Shown here: positions 31,621 to 40,334 of the stretch, in pieces
How the letters are laid out: every line of letters starts with the position of its first letter
How positions within the stretch are numbered: position 1 is the stretch's first letter
Assembly: GCA_947452985.1 (NCBI GenBank)
Contig: CANGEU010000004.1
Coordinates: forward strand, 39,654-103,653
DNA length: 64,000 bases
Source of the DNA: Micrococcales bacterium
Lineage (GTDB): Bacteria; Actinomycetota; Actinomycetes; Actinomycetales; Microbacteriaceae
Reading direction: 5' to 3'
Program-made: the position numbers and the translations under genes
The notes under the pieces: model-generated
Database searches by the model: none
Told to the model about the DNA's origin: nothing
Seen by the model: the letters and a program-made list of their open reading frames with translations, nothing else

Positions 31621-32298
31621 CTAGATTTTTGAATCAAATTCCTCAAGAATCGAAAGAGTGCCAGAAGCGCCAACACGGGTTGCGCCAGCCTCAACCATAT
31701 CGATGAGCTGATCCAGGGTTCTAACCCCTCCAGAAGCCTTCACGCCGAGCCCTGGCACAGTCTTAGCCATGAGCGATACAACGTGAGCGTTCGCTCCTCC
31801 AGAGGCAAAGCCGGTTGACGTTTTAACATAGCCAGCACCCGCATCACGCGAAAGCTCACAAGCACGAACAATCTGCTCATCCGTCAGCTCAGAAGTCTCA
31901 AGAATCACCTTGACCAGTGCACCATCGGCTGCCTCAACGACCGCTTTGATGTCGGCCAAAACCAAATCATCGCGACCCTCAATGAGGTGGCCGATGTGAA
32001 TCACCATGTCAATCTCATTCGCGCCCTGCGAAACTGCAAGTGACGTCTCAAAAGCCTTCACGTAAGACTCGTTGGTTCCATGCGGGAAACCAACCACGGT
32101 TGCCAAATCAACCGATGAATCGACAAGTAATTCCTTAGCCAAAACCACGTCTGACGGACGGAAGCAAACCGCAGCAACATTAGCCTCGATAGCAACCGCG
32201 ACTGCCGCTCGGATGTCATCAGAGGAAGCAGCCGGCTTCAAAACGGTGTGGTCAATAAAGCCAGCAATTTGCTCTCGTGAGTATCCGCGGTAATTCAT
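31621..32298 (-). CDS. deoC: Deoxyribose-phosphate aldolase
   Basis: ORF track; IDHTVLKPAA, VVGFPHG, VKVILETSELTDEQIVRACELSRDAGAGYVKTSTGF, VKASGGVRT. Confidence 0.96.
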   Translation of the reverse strand: MNYRGYSREQIAGFIDHTVLKPAASSDDIRAAVAVAIEANVAAVCFRPSDVVLAKELLVDSSVDLATVVGFPHGTNESYVKAFETSLAVSQGANEIDMVIHIGHLIEGRDDLVLADIKAVVEAADGALVKVILETSELTDEQIVRACELSRDAGAGYVKTSTGFASGGANAHVVSLMAKTVPGLGVKASGGVRTLDQLIDMVEAGATRVGASGTLSILEEFDSKI

Positions 32299-32528
32299 CC
32301 TCCAAGTTTAAAGGAATCACTAGGCACACTTTGCATAAATAGAAACCAAGTGGCAGTAACGAAGGTTGCGCTATTCAGAATATAAATAAAAATTGACTCA
32401 AATTTAGTTTTGACAGCTACCAAAAAGCACATCGCACTAAGAGATAAACCGATCAGTGGGATAAAGAGGGCTATCCCAAACGCGATTCCTGAAATTACTG
32501 GAACTAAAAACCTTAAAACGGGCCGCAA
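32295..32528 (-). CDS. Small hydrophobic membrane protein of unknown function; start uncertain
   Basis: ORF track 32295..32603; strongly hydrophobic VLRFLVPVISGIAFGIALFIPLIGLSLSAMCFLVAVKTK...; TTG near 32528 would overlap the preceding stop; 4-nt overlap with deoC. Confidence 0.5.
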   Translation of the reverse strand: MRPVLRFLVPVISGIAFGIALFIPLIGLSLSAMCFLVAVKTKFESIFIYILNSATFVTATWFLFMQSVPSDSFKLGG

Positions 32529-33190
32529 GCTGTCGACCCAGAATAAGACCCCGAAACATATCCTGTGATTCGCCCACAAGGATAGACGGACTGAACATTC
32601 CAACCGACTAAATTCAGGTCGAATCGATACTGCCCGTAGATACGCGCCGTGTTGCTATAGAGACTTGCGCCCTTATCTAATAGCCCAGAAGCAACCCAAC
32701 CAGGAGCTGTGAAAGTAGGAAATACGGTCACAACCTTTGGCGAACTTACCGAACTGAAAAGGCCACACCAGCTTCCTTTGATACCAAATTCCCAAAGCGT
32801 GATTCCGAAAATGTCTTGACCAGATCTATAAAGTGTGCCCGAATAGCAACTTGGAGAGACAACAGCATAGGAACTAACGAGAGGCGCAGGTGAAGCATCG
32901 GATTTCACAAAAGTTGACTCGTAAGAACTTACCTGATTTGAAACTTTGAAAATCTTCAAATCATCTAAGTTGAGACCCTGGAGAAATGCAGACTTATCAA
33001 CTGATTGTGAAAATTCGTCCATAATTGCCGCAGCCCGATCTTTTGTCCGGACATCCGCTACTATCCCTGAGACGTCAAGTTGCTCGAACGTCGATAAAAA
33101 ATCGCTTGGGCCTTGAATTGTTGCTGAGGCCGACGTCCCGGAGCCGATGACCAAAACAAAGGCTGATAAATACATAATTAATTTTTTCAA
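32513..33190 (-). CDS. Putative secreted protein of unknown function (signal peptide, four Cys in C-terminal half)
   Basis: ORF track 32513..33214; TTG at 33190 preceded by AGGGGGA gives MKKLIMYLSAFVLVIGSGTSASA signal peptide; PSCYSG, SWCGLF, YPCGRI, TACGPF. Confidence 0.7.
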   Translation of the reverse strand: MKKLIMYLSAFVLVIGSGTSASATIQGPSDFLSTFEQLDVSGIVADVRTKDRAAAIMDEFSQSVDKSAFLQGLNLDDLKIFKVSNQVSSYESTFVKSDASPAPLVSSYAVVSPSCYSGTLYRSGQDIFGITLWEFGIKGSWCGLFSSVSSPKVVTVFPTFTAPGWVASGLLDKGASLYSNTARIYGQYRFDLNLVGWNVQSVYPCGRITGYVSGSYSGSTACGPF

Positions 33191-33284
33191 AATTCCCCCT
33201 AAGAACATAACCAAAGTCTACCCCTGCACCACGGGAAGAAAAGAAGACCCGTTTGAAGTAATTGCCCTTACTAAACTCAATCTC

Positions 33285-33506
33285 ATGCGAATTACCGTCA
33301 CCGTGAAACCAGGTTCCAAGAAAGGGCCATTGGTTGAACAAATTGACGAGCAATACACCGTCTACGTTCAAGAACGAGCCGTAGACGGAAAAGCAAACGA
33401 CGCGGTAATAAAAGTTCTAGCCTCACACTTAAACCTCAAACCCAAGAACTTCACCTTGGAAGCTGGTTTCACCAGCAAGATCAAGCGAATCAGAATCGAG
33501 AACTAA
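33285..33506 (+). CDS. DUF167 (YggU-like) protein
   Basis: ORF track 33147..33506, trimmed to ATG 33285: MRITVTVKPGSKKGPLVEQ...VQERAVDGKANDAVIKVLASHLNLKPKNFTLEAGFTSKIKRIRIEN. Confidence 0.88.
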   Translation: MRITVTVKPGSKKGPLVEQIDEQYTVYVQERAVDGKANDAVIKVLASHLNLKPKNFTLEAGFTSKIKRIRIEN

Positions 33507-33964
33507 TGAAAATTGCAATGGCCTCAGACCACGCTGGTCTCGAACTGAAGAAGACCATCACCAAACTTCTCGAAAGTATGGGTCACGAAGTCCATGACTT
33601 TGGAACCCACACCTCAGACGCAGCCGACCTCCCCGACTACGTCTACCCCGCCGCCCTAGCCGTTTCAAACGGTGAATGCGAACGTGGCATCTTCGTGGAT
33701 GGAGTTGGATACGGTTCCGCGATGATCGCCAATAAGGTCAAAGGTATCTTCGCAGCAGTCTGCCAGGACTCATTTTGCGCAGAGCTAGCTCGCTCTCACT
33801 CAGACACAAACGTCCTCTGCATCGGCGGAAAAATCATCGGCGAAGCTATCGCCCTGGAAATCGTCAAAGTTTGGATGACCACCGAGTGGATGGGCCTCAC
33901 CGAAGAGAAGTATGCCCGTCGCGTGAACAAGGTCAAAGAGATCGACGCCAAACACTGCTGCTAA
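33506..33964 (+). CDS. RpiB/LacA/LacB family sugar-phosphate isomerase (paralogue 1)
   Basis: ORF track; MASDHAGLELKKTI, GIFVDGVGYGSAMIANKVKGI, HSDTNVLCIGGKIIGEAIA. Confidence 0.92.
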   Translation: MKIAMASDHAGLELKKTITKLLESMGHEVHDFGTHTSDAADLPDYVYPAALAVSNGECERGIFVDGVGYGSAMIANKVKGIFAAVCQDSFCAELARSHSDTNVLCIGGKIIGEAIALEIVKVWMTTEWMGLTEEKYARRVNKVKEIDAKHCC

Positions 33965-33968
33965 AAAG

Positions 33969-33996
33969 AAAAGCCACTCCGAAGAGTGGCTTTTCT
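33969..33996 (+). terminator. Rho-independent terminator
   Basis: aaaagccactccgaagagtggcttttct hairpin directly after the rpiB-like stop. Confidence 0.85.
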
Positions 33997-34001
33997 AATT
34001 T

Positions 34002-34077
34002 TGGTGGACCTGAGGGGATTTGAACCCCTGACCCCCTGCATGCCATGCAGGTGCGCTACCAGCTGCGCCACAGGCCC
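34002..34077 (-). tRNA. tRNA-Ala(GGC), CCA encoded
   Basis: Reverse complement GGGCCTG...CCTGC-ATGGCAT-GCAGG...GGTTCAAATCC...CAGGTCC-A-CCA; cloverleaf pairs, anticodon GGC. Confidence 0.95.
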
Positions 34078-34117
34078 GGATTGTTGCCAGGCAACTTCTC
34101 CACTTTACTACAAAAAG

Positions 34118-34480
34118 CTATTCGGTGATGTCCAGTTGAATGGTTGGGCAACTGCCGAATAGTCGTTCGTGGGTGTAGTACATGCGCTCTTCTTCGTGCA
34201 TTACGTGAACTGCTAGGTCGCCGAAGTCGAGCATGATCCAGCGACTCGTGGTCTTGCCTTCGCGACGACGAGCTTCAACCCCAACTTCCTGGAGCTTGTA
34301 TTCGATTTCGTCGGCGATTGCAGAAACTAGGCGCTCGTTCTTTGCTGAAACCCAGAGATAAACATCGTTCAAAGGATTGACCGACGTGACGTCGATTGCC
34401 ACTAGCTGTTCACCTTGCTTATCGGCTGCTGTTTGTGCTGCGAGGTTGGTGATTTTGATTGCTTCTGGAGTGGCTGTCAT
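34118..34480 (-). CDS. rsfS: Ribosome silencing factor RsfS
   Basis: ORF track; VSAKNERLVSAIADEIEYKLQEVGVEARRREGKTTSRWIMLDFGDLAVHVMHEEERMYY. Confidence 0.95.
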   Translation of the reverse strand: MTATPEAIKITNLAAQTAADKQGEQLVAIDVTSVNPLNDVYLWVSAKNERLVSAIADEIEYKLQEVGVEARRREGKTTSRWIMLDFGDLAVHVMHEEERMYYTHERLFGSCPTIQLDITE

Positions 34481-34494
34481 GTTCCTTTTTCGTT

Positions 34495-35217
34495 TTAGAG
34501 TAGCCCGAGCCAGTTGGCGGCAATTAGACCGGCACCTAGAGCAACGAGCAAGATTGAGGTGGTCGCAAGCAGAATAGTCTGACCTTCACTACGACGGTTT
34601 TTAATTGGAAGAACGCCAACTCGAGCGCTTGAGTTCATTACCGAACCAGAACGGATCGGTGGGATGCCGCCGGTGGTTTCATCACCCATGTCCGCTTTGA
34701 TAGCTTCTTCATCCACTTCATCAGGGGTGATCGTGATGATTGGAATGCTGCCGGTGTTGCTAAGAATCGGCATGTCAATCGCGCCGGTCTTTAGGATTTC
34801 TCCGGATTCGGTAACGATGTCAGCGTTTAGCGCATCTGGAACCTCAGGCACGATGATCGAATTAGTTTGAGGCTCCTTGAAAAGGCTTGCCGAAAACTCA
34901 ACCTCTTCTTCGTCTAATTCTTGGACTTCGGGAAGCACCTCGGGCAGCTGTACTTCCGGAGTTACAGGAACTGGAGGCTCGGTAAGAGTCACCTGCTCGA
35001 ACGGCACGAAGACATGAGTTTCGTCTTCGTATTGTGAAACGTCTTTAGAGACCGGTGAAACCGGGGTTGGTGGAAAGAACTTAGGCGGTTCAGCAATCGG
35101 TTCCGGGGGTGCCTGAGTTATCACCTGAGGTTCCACAACGGGTACTGGGGTTTCAACGACCGGTTCGTCGTCGGCCATCATGGCGGCCCATAGCTCGTAG
35201 TCTGCGTCGTTTGTCAT
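34495..35217 (-). CDS. Acidic/Pro-rich protein with C-terminal transmembrane anchor, unknown function
   Basis: ORF track; repeated Pro/Glu/Val segments, then [36 protein letters not shown]. Confidence 0.75.
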   Translation of the reverse strand: MTNDADYELWAAMMADDEPVVETPVPVVEPQVITQAPPEPIAEPPKFFPPTPVSPVSKDVSQYEDETHVFVPFEQVTLTEPPVPVTPEVQLPEVLPEVQELDEEEVEFSASLFKEPQTNSIIVPEVPDALNADIVTESGEILKTGAIDMPILSNTGSIPIITITPDEVDEEAIKADMGDETTGGIPPIRSGSVMNSSARVGVLPIKNRRSEGQTILLATTSILLVALGAGLIAANWLGLL

Positions 35218-35798
35218 CGATTGGTTACCTGATAAAGGTTATGTTTACCAATATATTGCACCACACCGTCGGGAACCAGATACCAAACCGGTTCGCCGCT
35301 AGCTACGCGAGCACGAACATCAGTCGACGAAATGGCTAGGGCTGGAATTTCAAGGACGCTGATGGCTCCAGCCGGAGCCTTTGGAAGTTCCAATTTGTGA
35401 CCAGGGCGGGTAACGGCAACAAAGTGAGCCAAAGGCCAAATGTCGTCGACATCTTTCCATTCGAGGATCTGCTTGATCGCGTCGGCGCCAGTAATGAAGA
35501 ACAACTCAGCGTCCGGGTAGGCAGCCTGGATGTCTTTTAGAGTGTCGACTGTGTAGGTGGGTCCGTCACGATCGATATCGACTCGGCTAACGGTGAAGCG
35601 TGGGTTAGATGCAGTAGCAATAACCGACATCAGGTAGCGGTGCTCGCTATTCGTGACTTTGGCTTTCTGCCAAGGCTCACCAGTTGGAACGAATAGAACG
35701 CCATCAAGCTTGAAAGCTGAGGCTACTTCGCTGGCTGCAACCAAGTGACCGTGGTGGATAGGGTCAAAAGTGCCACCCATCACTCCCAAACGTGTCAT
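35214..35798 (-). CDS. nadD: Nicotinate-nucleotide adenylyltransferase
   Basis: ORF track; [67 protein letters not shown]. Confidence 0.97.
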   Translation of the reverse strand: MTRLGVMGGTFDPIHHGHLVAASEVASAFKLDGVLFVPTGEPWQKAKVTNSEHRYLMSVIATASNPRFTVSRVDIDRDGPTYTVDTLKDIQAAYPDAELFFITGADAIKQILEWKDVDDIWPLAHFVAVTRPGHKLELPKAPAGAISVLEIPALAISSTDVRARVASGEPVWYLVPDGVVQYIGKHNLYQVTNR

Positions 35799-35826
35799 GG
35801 GTATGCACCGGTCGCACTAAAGCGAC

Positions 35827-35997
35827 TTAGTGGTGACCCTTCGAGTCGTGCGACTTGTTTTCGTGACGGTTAGCTACGTCGCGGTAAGACCAGGTAACGA
35901 ATCCAAGCAGAAGGAAGATGGCGATAGCGATAACGCCGTAAACCACGGTTGGGAAAGGTGCTACAAACTTGGTTGTTGCTTCTGCTACGTACTGCAT
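35827..35997 (-). CDS. Small single-TM membrane protein (56 aa), absent from the ORF track
   Basis: My translation: MQYVAEATTKFVAPFPTVVYGVIAIAIFLLLGFVTWSYRDVANRHENKSHDSKGHH*; one clear TM and His-rich tail. Confidence 0.82.
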   Translation of the reverse strand: MQYVAEATTKFVAPFPTVVYGVIAIAIFLLLGFVTWSYRDVANRHENKSHDSKGHH

Positions 35998-36027
35998 TTC
36001 GTCTCCTATTTGAGTTCTGCTAATAGT

Positions 36028-37272
36028 TTAGGCGCGAATCTGGCCATTGCCACGAATAAGCCATTTGGTGCTGGTCAGTTCTTGCAAACCCATTGGTCCG
36101 CGGGCGTGAAGCTTCTGGGTCGAGATACCAACTTCGGCACCGAAACCAAACTCGCCGCCGTCGGTAAATCTAGTTGAAGCGTTGACGATAACTGCCGCAG
36201 AATCCACCTCAGCCAAGAATCGCTCAGCATGTGCTTCGTTTTCGGTAATGATCGACTCGGTGTGGTGGGTCGAGTACTTGTTAATGTGGTCGATCGCTTC
36301 GTCTAAGTTTTTGACAACCTTTACCGAGAGCTCTTGAGCAAGGTACTCGGTAGCCCAATCAGCCTCGGTGGCTGGAATGACGCTTGGGTCGATTTTGGTA
36401 ACTGTTTCATCGCCATGAAGCACAACGCTCTTCTCGGCCAGTTTTTCGAAAATCTTTGGAAGGATGCTTTCGGCAATCTTTTCGTGGACGAGCAAGGTTT
36501 CCAGAGAGTTGCAGACGCTCACACGTTGAGTCTTTGAGTTGAAAACGATGTCGATTGCCCAGTCTTCGCGTGCTGTTTCATCAAGGAATACGTGGGTAAC
36601 GCCGGCCCCTGTTTCAATAACCGGCACCTTAGATTCCTCAATCACAGTTTGAATTAGGTTTGCCGAGCCTCGAGGAATCAGAACGTCGATAAGTCCGCGG
36701 GCATGCATCATCGCGGTGGCACCTTCACGACCGAAGTCGTCGACGGTTTGTACTGCATTTCGAGGAAGACCCACCGATTCGAGGGCATCCTGAAGTAGCT
36801 TGACCAGAACACGATTGGTATTTTCTGCGGCAGTTCCACCGCGGAGTACGATTGCGTTTCCGGTCTTGATAGCCAGTGCAGTTAGGTCAACAGTTACGTT
36901 TGGGCGGGCTTCGTAAATTGCTCCGATTACGCCAAAAGGTACGCGAACTTCGGAGAGCTTCAAACCATTTGGCAAGGTGCTGGAGCGCACGACTTCACCA
37001 ACTGGGTCGTGGAGGGTAACAACTTGGGAGATTGCGTTAGCAAGTGAGGTGATTCGTTCTTGGTTGAGCATGAGGCGATCCAGCAGCCCATCGCCAATTT
37101 CTTTCGCGATTCCGTTTTCAATGTCGATGCGGTTAGCGGTGATAATTTCATCAGCGCGAATTGGAAGCAAATGAGCAATTGCTTTCAGAGCATCGTTCTT
37201 CTTTGAGGTCGTGGCAACACCCATGGCCGTGTAAGAGTCTTTGGCCAGACGGATGTTGTCGAGAGCGCTCAT
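36028..37272 (-). CDS. proA: Gamma-glutamyl phosphate reductase
   Basis: ORF track; VPFGVIGAIYEARPNVTVDLTALAIKTGNAIVLRGG, NASTRFTDGGEFGFGAEVGISTQKLHARGPMGL. Confidence 0.97.
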   Translation of the reverse strand: MSALDNIRLAKDSYTAMGVATTSKKNDALKAIAHLLPIRADEIITANRIDIENGIAKEIGDGLLDRLMLNQERITSLANAISQVVTLHDPVGEVVRSSTLPNGLKLSEVRVPFGVIGAIYEARPNVTVDLTALAIKTGNAIVLRGGTAAENTNRVLVKLLQDALESVGLPRNAVQTVDDFGREGATAMMHARGLIDVLIPRGSANLIQTVIEESKVPVIETGAGVTHVFLDETAREDWAIDIVFNSKTQRVSVCNSLETLLVHEKIAESILPKIFEKLAEKSVVLHGDETVTKIDPSVIPATEADWATEYLAQELSVKVVKNLDEAIDHINKYSTHHTESIITENEAHAERFLAEVDSAAVIVNASTRFTDGGEFGFGAEVGISTQKLHARGPMGLQELTSTKWLIRGNGQIRA

Positions 37273-37281
37273 GACTTAAGC

Positions 37282-38064
37282 CTAACTTTCCTGCTGCTCA
37301 AACCAGGTGCCAACTCGGCCGCCGGCAAGTGCCTCGGCAACCTTGTGAGTATCGGTTAGGAGCACAGGAATACCGTGAGAGTTGGCAAGCTTTGCCGCGA
37401 TAACCTTGGTTCGCGCTCCCCCGGTACCAAAACCGGTAGAGGTGTCACCAATTTCAATACCTTCAAGTTCATCTTCAAAGGTGACCCACTCGATTCGCTG
37501 AGCGCCTTCGATTTTTGGAGGTCGGTCGTAAAGGGCATCGATGTCACTTAGCAAAATTAGAACATCAGCGTTTAGGAGAATCGCAACCTGAGCAGCTAGG
37601 TTGTCGTTGTCGCCGAAGCGAATTTCGTGAGTTGCGACCGTGTCGTTCTCATTCACGATAGGCAGAACCCGAAGTTCCAACAGACGATCCATGGCACGCT
37701 TGGCGTTTTCCTTGGTTTCGATTTGTTCTAGGTCTGCCGCTGTAAAAAGCACCTGACCAGCCACAATCTTCGACTTCTCTAGTTCAGTCTGGTATCTGGC
37801 GATGAGCCGGCTTTGGCCAACCGATGCTAGGGCTTGGCTGGTAGCAAGATCTTCAGGCTTGGATTCTAGATTTAGAAGCGGCATACCGGTTGCGATAGCG
37901 CCCGAAGAAACTAGGACAACTTCGCTGCCATTGGCGTGAGCTGCGGCGAGAGCCGAAACCAGTGTTTCCAGCTGGCCGGCGTTGGCACCGCTAATTGAAG
38001 ACGAGCCAACTTTGACAACGATGCGCTTTGCGGTTGGAATTTCGCGGGCGTCGAAAATGGCCAT
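37282..38064 (-). CDS. proB: Glutamate 5-kinase (no PUA domain)
   Basis: ORF track; RIVVKVGSSSISG, LVSSGAIATGM, NENDTVATHEIRFGDNDNLAAQVA, TGFGTGGARTKVIAAKLA. Confidence 0.96.
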   Translation of the reverse strand: MAIFDAREIPTAKRIVVKVGSSSISGANAGQLETLVSALAAAHANGSEVVLVSSGAIATGMPLLNLESKPEDLATSQALASVGQSRLIARYQTELEKSKIVAGQVLFTAADLEQIETKENAKRAMDRLLELRVLPIVNENDTVATHEIRFGDNDNLAAQVAILLNADVLILLSDIDALYDRPPKIEGAQRIEWVTFEDELEGIEIGDTSTGFGTGGARTKVIAAKLANSHGIPVLLTDTHKVAEALAGGRVGTWFEQQES

Positions 38065-39593
38065 TACTTATCCCCCGAAATTTCTCGGTCAACACTCCAT
38101 TTGCCGGCTTTGCGTTCTTTTTCGAACTCGTCACGAAGTGCTGCGCGCTGGTCCATCATCTCTTCGTAGTCGGCACGACGTTCCTTAGTGGTGCGACGCT
38201 CGCGAGTATCGATTCGAGCATCGGTTCCACGAGGGCCGGAGATAAGTTCAGCAGCAGCGTTGATGGTTGGCTCCCAGTCAAAGACGACGCCATTACCTGG
38301 GCCAATTACCACGGTGTCGCCACCGATGGCTCCGGCACGGTATAGCTCATCTTCGATACCAAGCTTGGCTAATCGGTCGCCTAGGTAACCAACTGCTTCT
38401 TCGTTACCAAACATGGTTTGAGCAACCCAGCGCTCTGGTTTTGAACCAACGATGCGGTAAACAATTTCGTCTCCCCACATTTCCTGGGTGACTTCGAATT
38501 CCTTTTCGCCACTACGACGCTTGGCCTGCATCAGCTGGACCTTTTGGCGAGGTGGTGCGCTGGCGGCAATATCTTTGCGGTGGTCTTCGACAAGCTTGGC
38601 AAGCGCGTAATTGAGCTCTTTGAGGCCCTCGCGGCTAACTGCTGAAACCTCGAATACCTGGTAGCCACGCGCTTCAAGGTCGGCCTTTACAAACTCTGCC
38701 ATTTCCTTGGCGTCTGGCATGTCCACCTTGTTCAAGGCGATTAGCTGTGGACGCTCTACAAGTGGAACCTGACCCTCTGGCACTTCGTATTCACGAAGCT
38801 CGTGCAGGATCTTGTCTAGGTCGGTGATTGGGTCGCGGTCAGACTCCAAGGTTCCGCAGTCGAGAACGTGTAGCAAAGCAGCGCAACGCTCAACGTGACG
38901 CAGGAATTCAAGGCCGAGGCCCTTGCCCTTGCTAGCACCTTCGATGAGTCCTGGAACATCGGCGATTGTGTAACGGCTTTCACCGGCCTGAACCACACCG
39001 AGGTTTGGGTGCAAGGTGGTGAATGGGTAATCGGCAATCTTTGGGCGAGCTGCCGACATAGCGGCAATCAAGCTTGACTTACCGGCGCTTGGATAACCGA
39101 CCAAAGCAACATCGGCAACGGTTTTAAGTTCAAGAATTACGTTTCCAGACCAACCTGGAACACCCAAAAGTGCAAAACCTGGAGCCTTGCGCTTGAGGCT
39201 TGAGATCGCGGCGTTACCAAGACCACCCTGACCACCTTCGGCCACAAGGAGGGTCATGCCGGCTTCGTCTAGGTCGGCAATTAGCTTGCCCTTGGCGTCC
39301 TTAACGACGGTGCCAACCGGTACCGGAAGGATTACGTCTTTGCCGTGCGCGCCATTGCGGAAGTCTCCAGCGCCATCGGCACCATCGCCACCCGATTGAT
39401 TTGGGCGGAAGTGGTATTCGAGCAATGTGGTTACGTCTGGGTCGGCAACAAGGCTGATTGAGCCACCGTTGCCGCCATCGGCGCCGTCTGGGCCAGCCAG
39501 TGGCTTGAACTTCTCACGCTTGATCGAAACACAGCCGTCGCCGCCGTTACCAGCGCGCAGGTGAAGGGTCACCTGATCAACGAATTGAATCAT
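38064..39593 (-). CDS. obgE: Obg family GTPase CgtA
   Basis: ORF track; FVDQVTLHLRAGNGGDGCVSIKREKF, VGYPSAGKSSLIAAMSAARPKIADYPFTTLHPNLGVV. Confidence 0.97.
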   Translation of the reverse strand: MIQFVDQVTLHLRAGNGGDGCVSIKREKFKPLAGPDGADGGNGGSISLVADPDVTTLLEYHFRPNQSGGDGADGAGDFRNGAHGKDVILPVPVGTVVKDAKGKLIADLDEAGMTLLVAEGGQGGLGNAAISSLKRKAPGFALLGVPGWSGNVILELKTVADVALVGYPSAGKSSLIAAMSAARPKIADYPFTTLHPNLGVVQAGESRYTIADVPGLIEGASKGKGLGLEFLRHVERCAALLHVLDCGTLESDRDPITDLDKILHELREYEVPEGQVPLVERPQLIALNKVDMPDAKEMAEFVKADLEARGYQVFEVSAVSREGLKELNYALAKLVEDHRKDIAASAPPRQKVQLMQAKRRSGEKEFEVTQEMWGDEIVYRIVGSKPERWVAQTMFGNEEAVGYLGDRLAKLGIEDELYRAGAIGGDTVVIGPGNGVVFDWEPTINAAAELISGPRGTDARIDTRERRTTKERRADYEEMMDQRAALRDEFEKERKAGKWSVDREISGDK

Positions 39594-39617
39594 TACCTAC
39601 ACCTCTCTAAAAAGATA

Positions 39618-39643
39618 GAAGGCGAGCCAATTGGCTCGCCTTC
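39618..39643 (-). terminator. Perfect 26-bp palindrome between rpmA and obgE; terminator/attenuator hairpin
   Basis: gaaggcgagccaattggctcgccttc, 20 bp after the rpmA stop on the minus strand. Confidence 0.7.
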
Positions 39644-39662
39644 CAAAAGTCTTGTCTTTCGA

Positions 39663-39914
39663 CTAAGCCGCAACGATGTTTACGACTCGGCGACCACCCT
39701 TGACACCGAACTCAACGGCACCAGCAGAAAGAGCGAACAGAGTGTCGTCCTTGCCGCGGCCTACGTTTACGCCCGGGTGGAAGTGGGTGCCACGCTGACG
39801 GACGATAATCTCGCCTGCGTTTACAACCTGGCCAGCGTAACGCTTGACGCCTAGGCGCTGTGCGTTTGAGTCGCGGCCGTTACGGGTAGAGCTAACACCT
39901 TTTTTGGAAGCCAT
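39663..39914 (-). CDS. rpmA: 50S ribosomal protein L27
   Basis: ORF track; [48 protein letters not shown]. Confidence 0.98.
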   Translation of the reverse strand: MASKKGVSSTRNGRDSNAQRLGVKRYAGQVVNAGEIIVRQRGTHFHPGVNVGRGKDDTLFALSAGAVEFGVKGGRRVVNIVAA

Positions 39915-39927
39915 TTTTGCTCAGTCC

Positions 39928-40236
39928 TTACTTGATCTCGGTGACCTGGACGCGGGTTAGGTCCTGGCGGTGACCCTGGCGGGTCTTGTAGCCGGTCTTG
40001 TTCTTGTACTTCTGGATGATGATCTTTGGACCACGTAGGTCGCCAAGGACCTTTGCGGAAACCTTTACCTTGGCTAGAGCCGCAGCATCGGTGGTTACCT
40101 TCTCGCCGTCAACTAGCAGAAGAGCTGGAAGGGTGATGGTCTCACCTTCAGCCGACTTCAGACGGTCAAGGGTCACGATGGTGCCAACTGACACCTTCTC
40201 CTGGCGAGCGCCAGATCGAACAACTGCGTAAACCAC
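39928..40236 (-). CDS. rplU: 50S ribosomal protein L21
   Basis: ORF track 39928..40311; GTG start at 40236 gives [27 protein letters not shown]...[26 protein letters not shown]. Confidence 0.96.
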   Translation of the reverse strand: MVYAVVRSGARQEKVSVGTIVTLDRLKSAEGETITLPALLLVDGEKVTTDAAALAKVKVSAKVLGDLRGPKIIIQKYKNKTGYKTRQGHRQDLTRVQVTEIK

Positions 40237-40334
40237 GGTTTTACCTTTTTCTAAAAGACTTGATGACCACCCGCGAATACACAGCGGGCAACTACTCAAC
40301 TTTACAGGCAAACCTGCCCGCTAGTCAAACAGGT

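Noticed and set aside
33965-34118. Possible integrative element at tRNA-Ala
   Set aside because: No integrase, no duplicated tRNA 3' end, flanking genes are housekeeping
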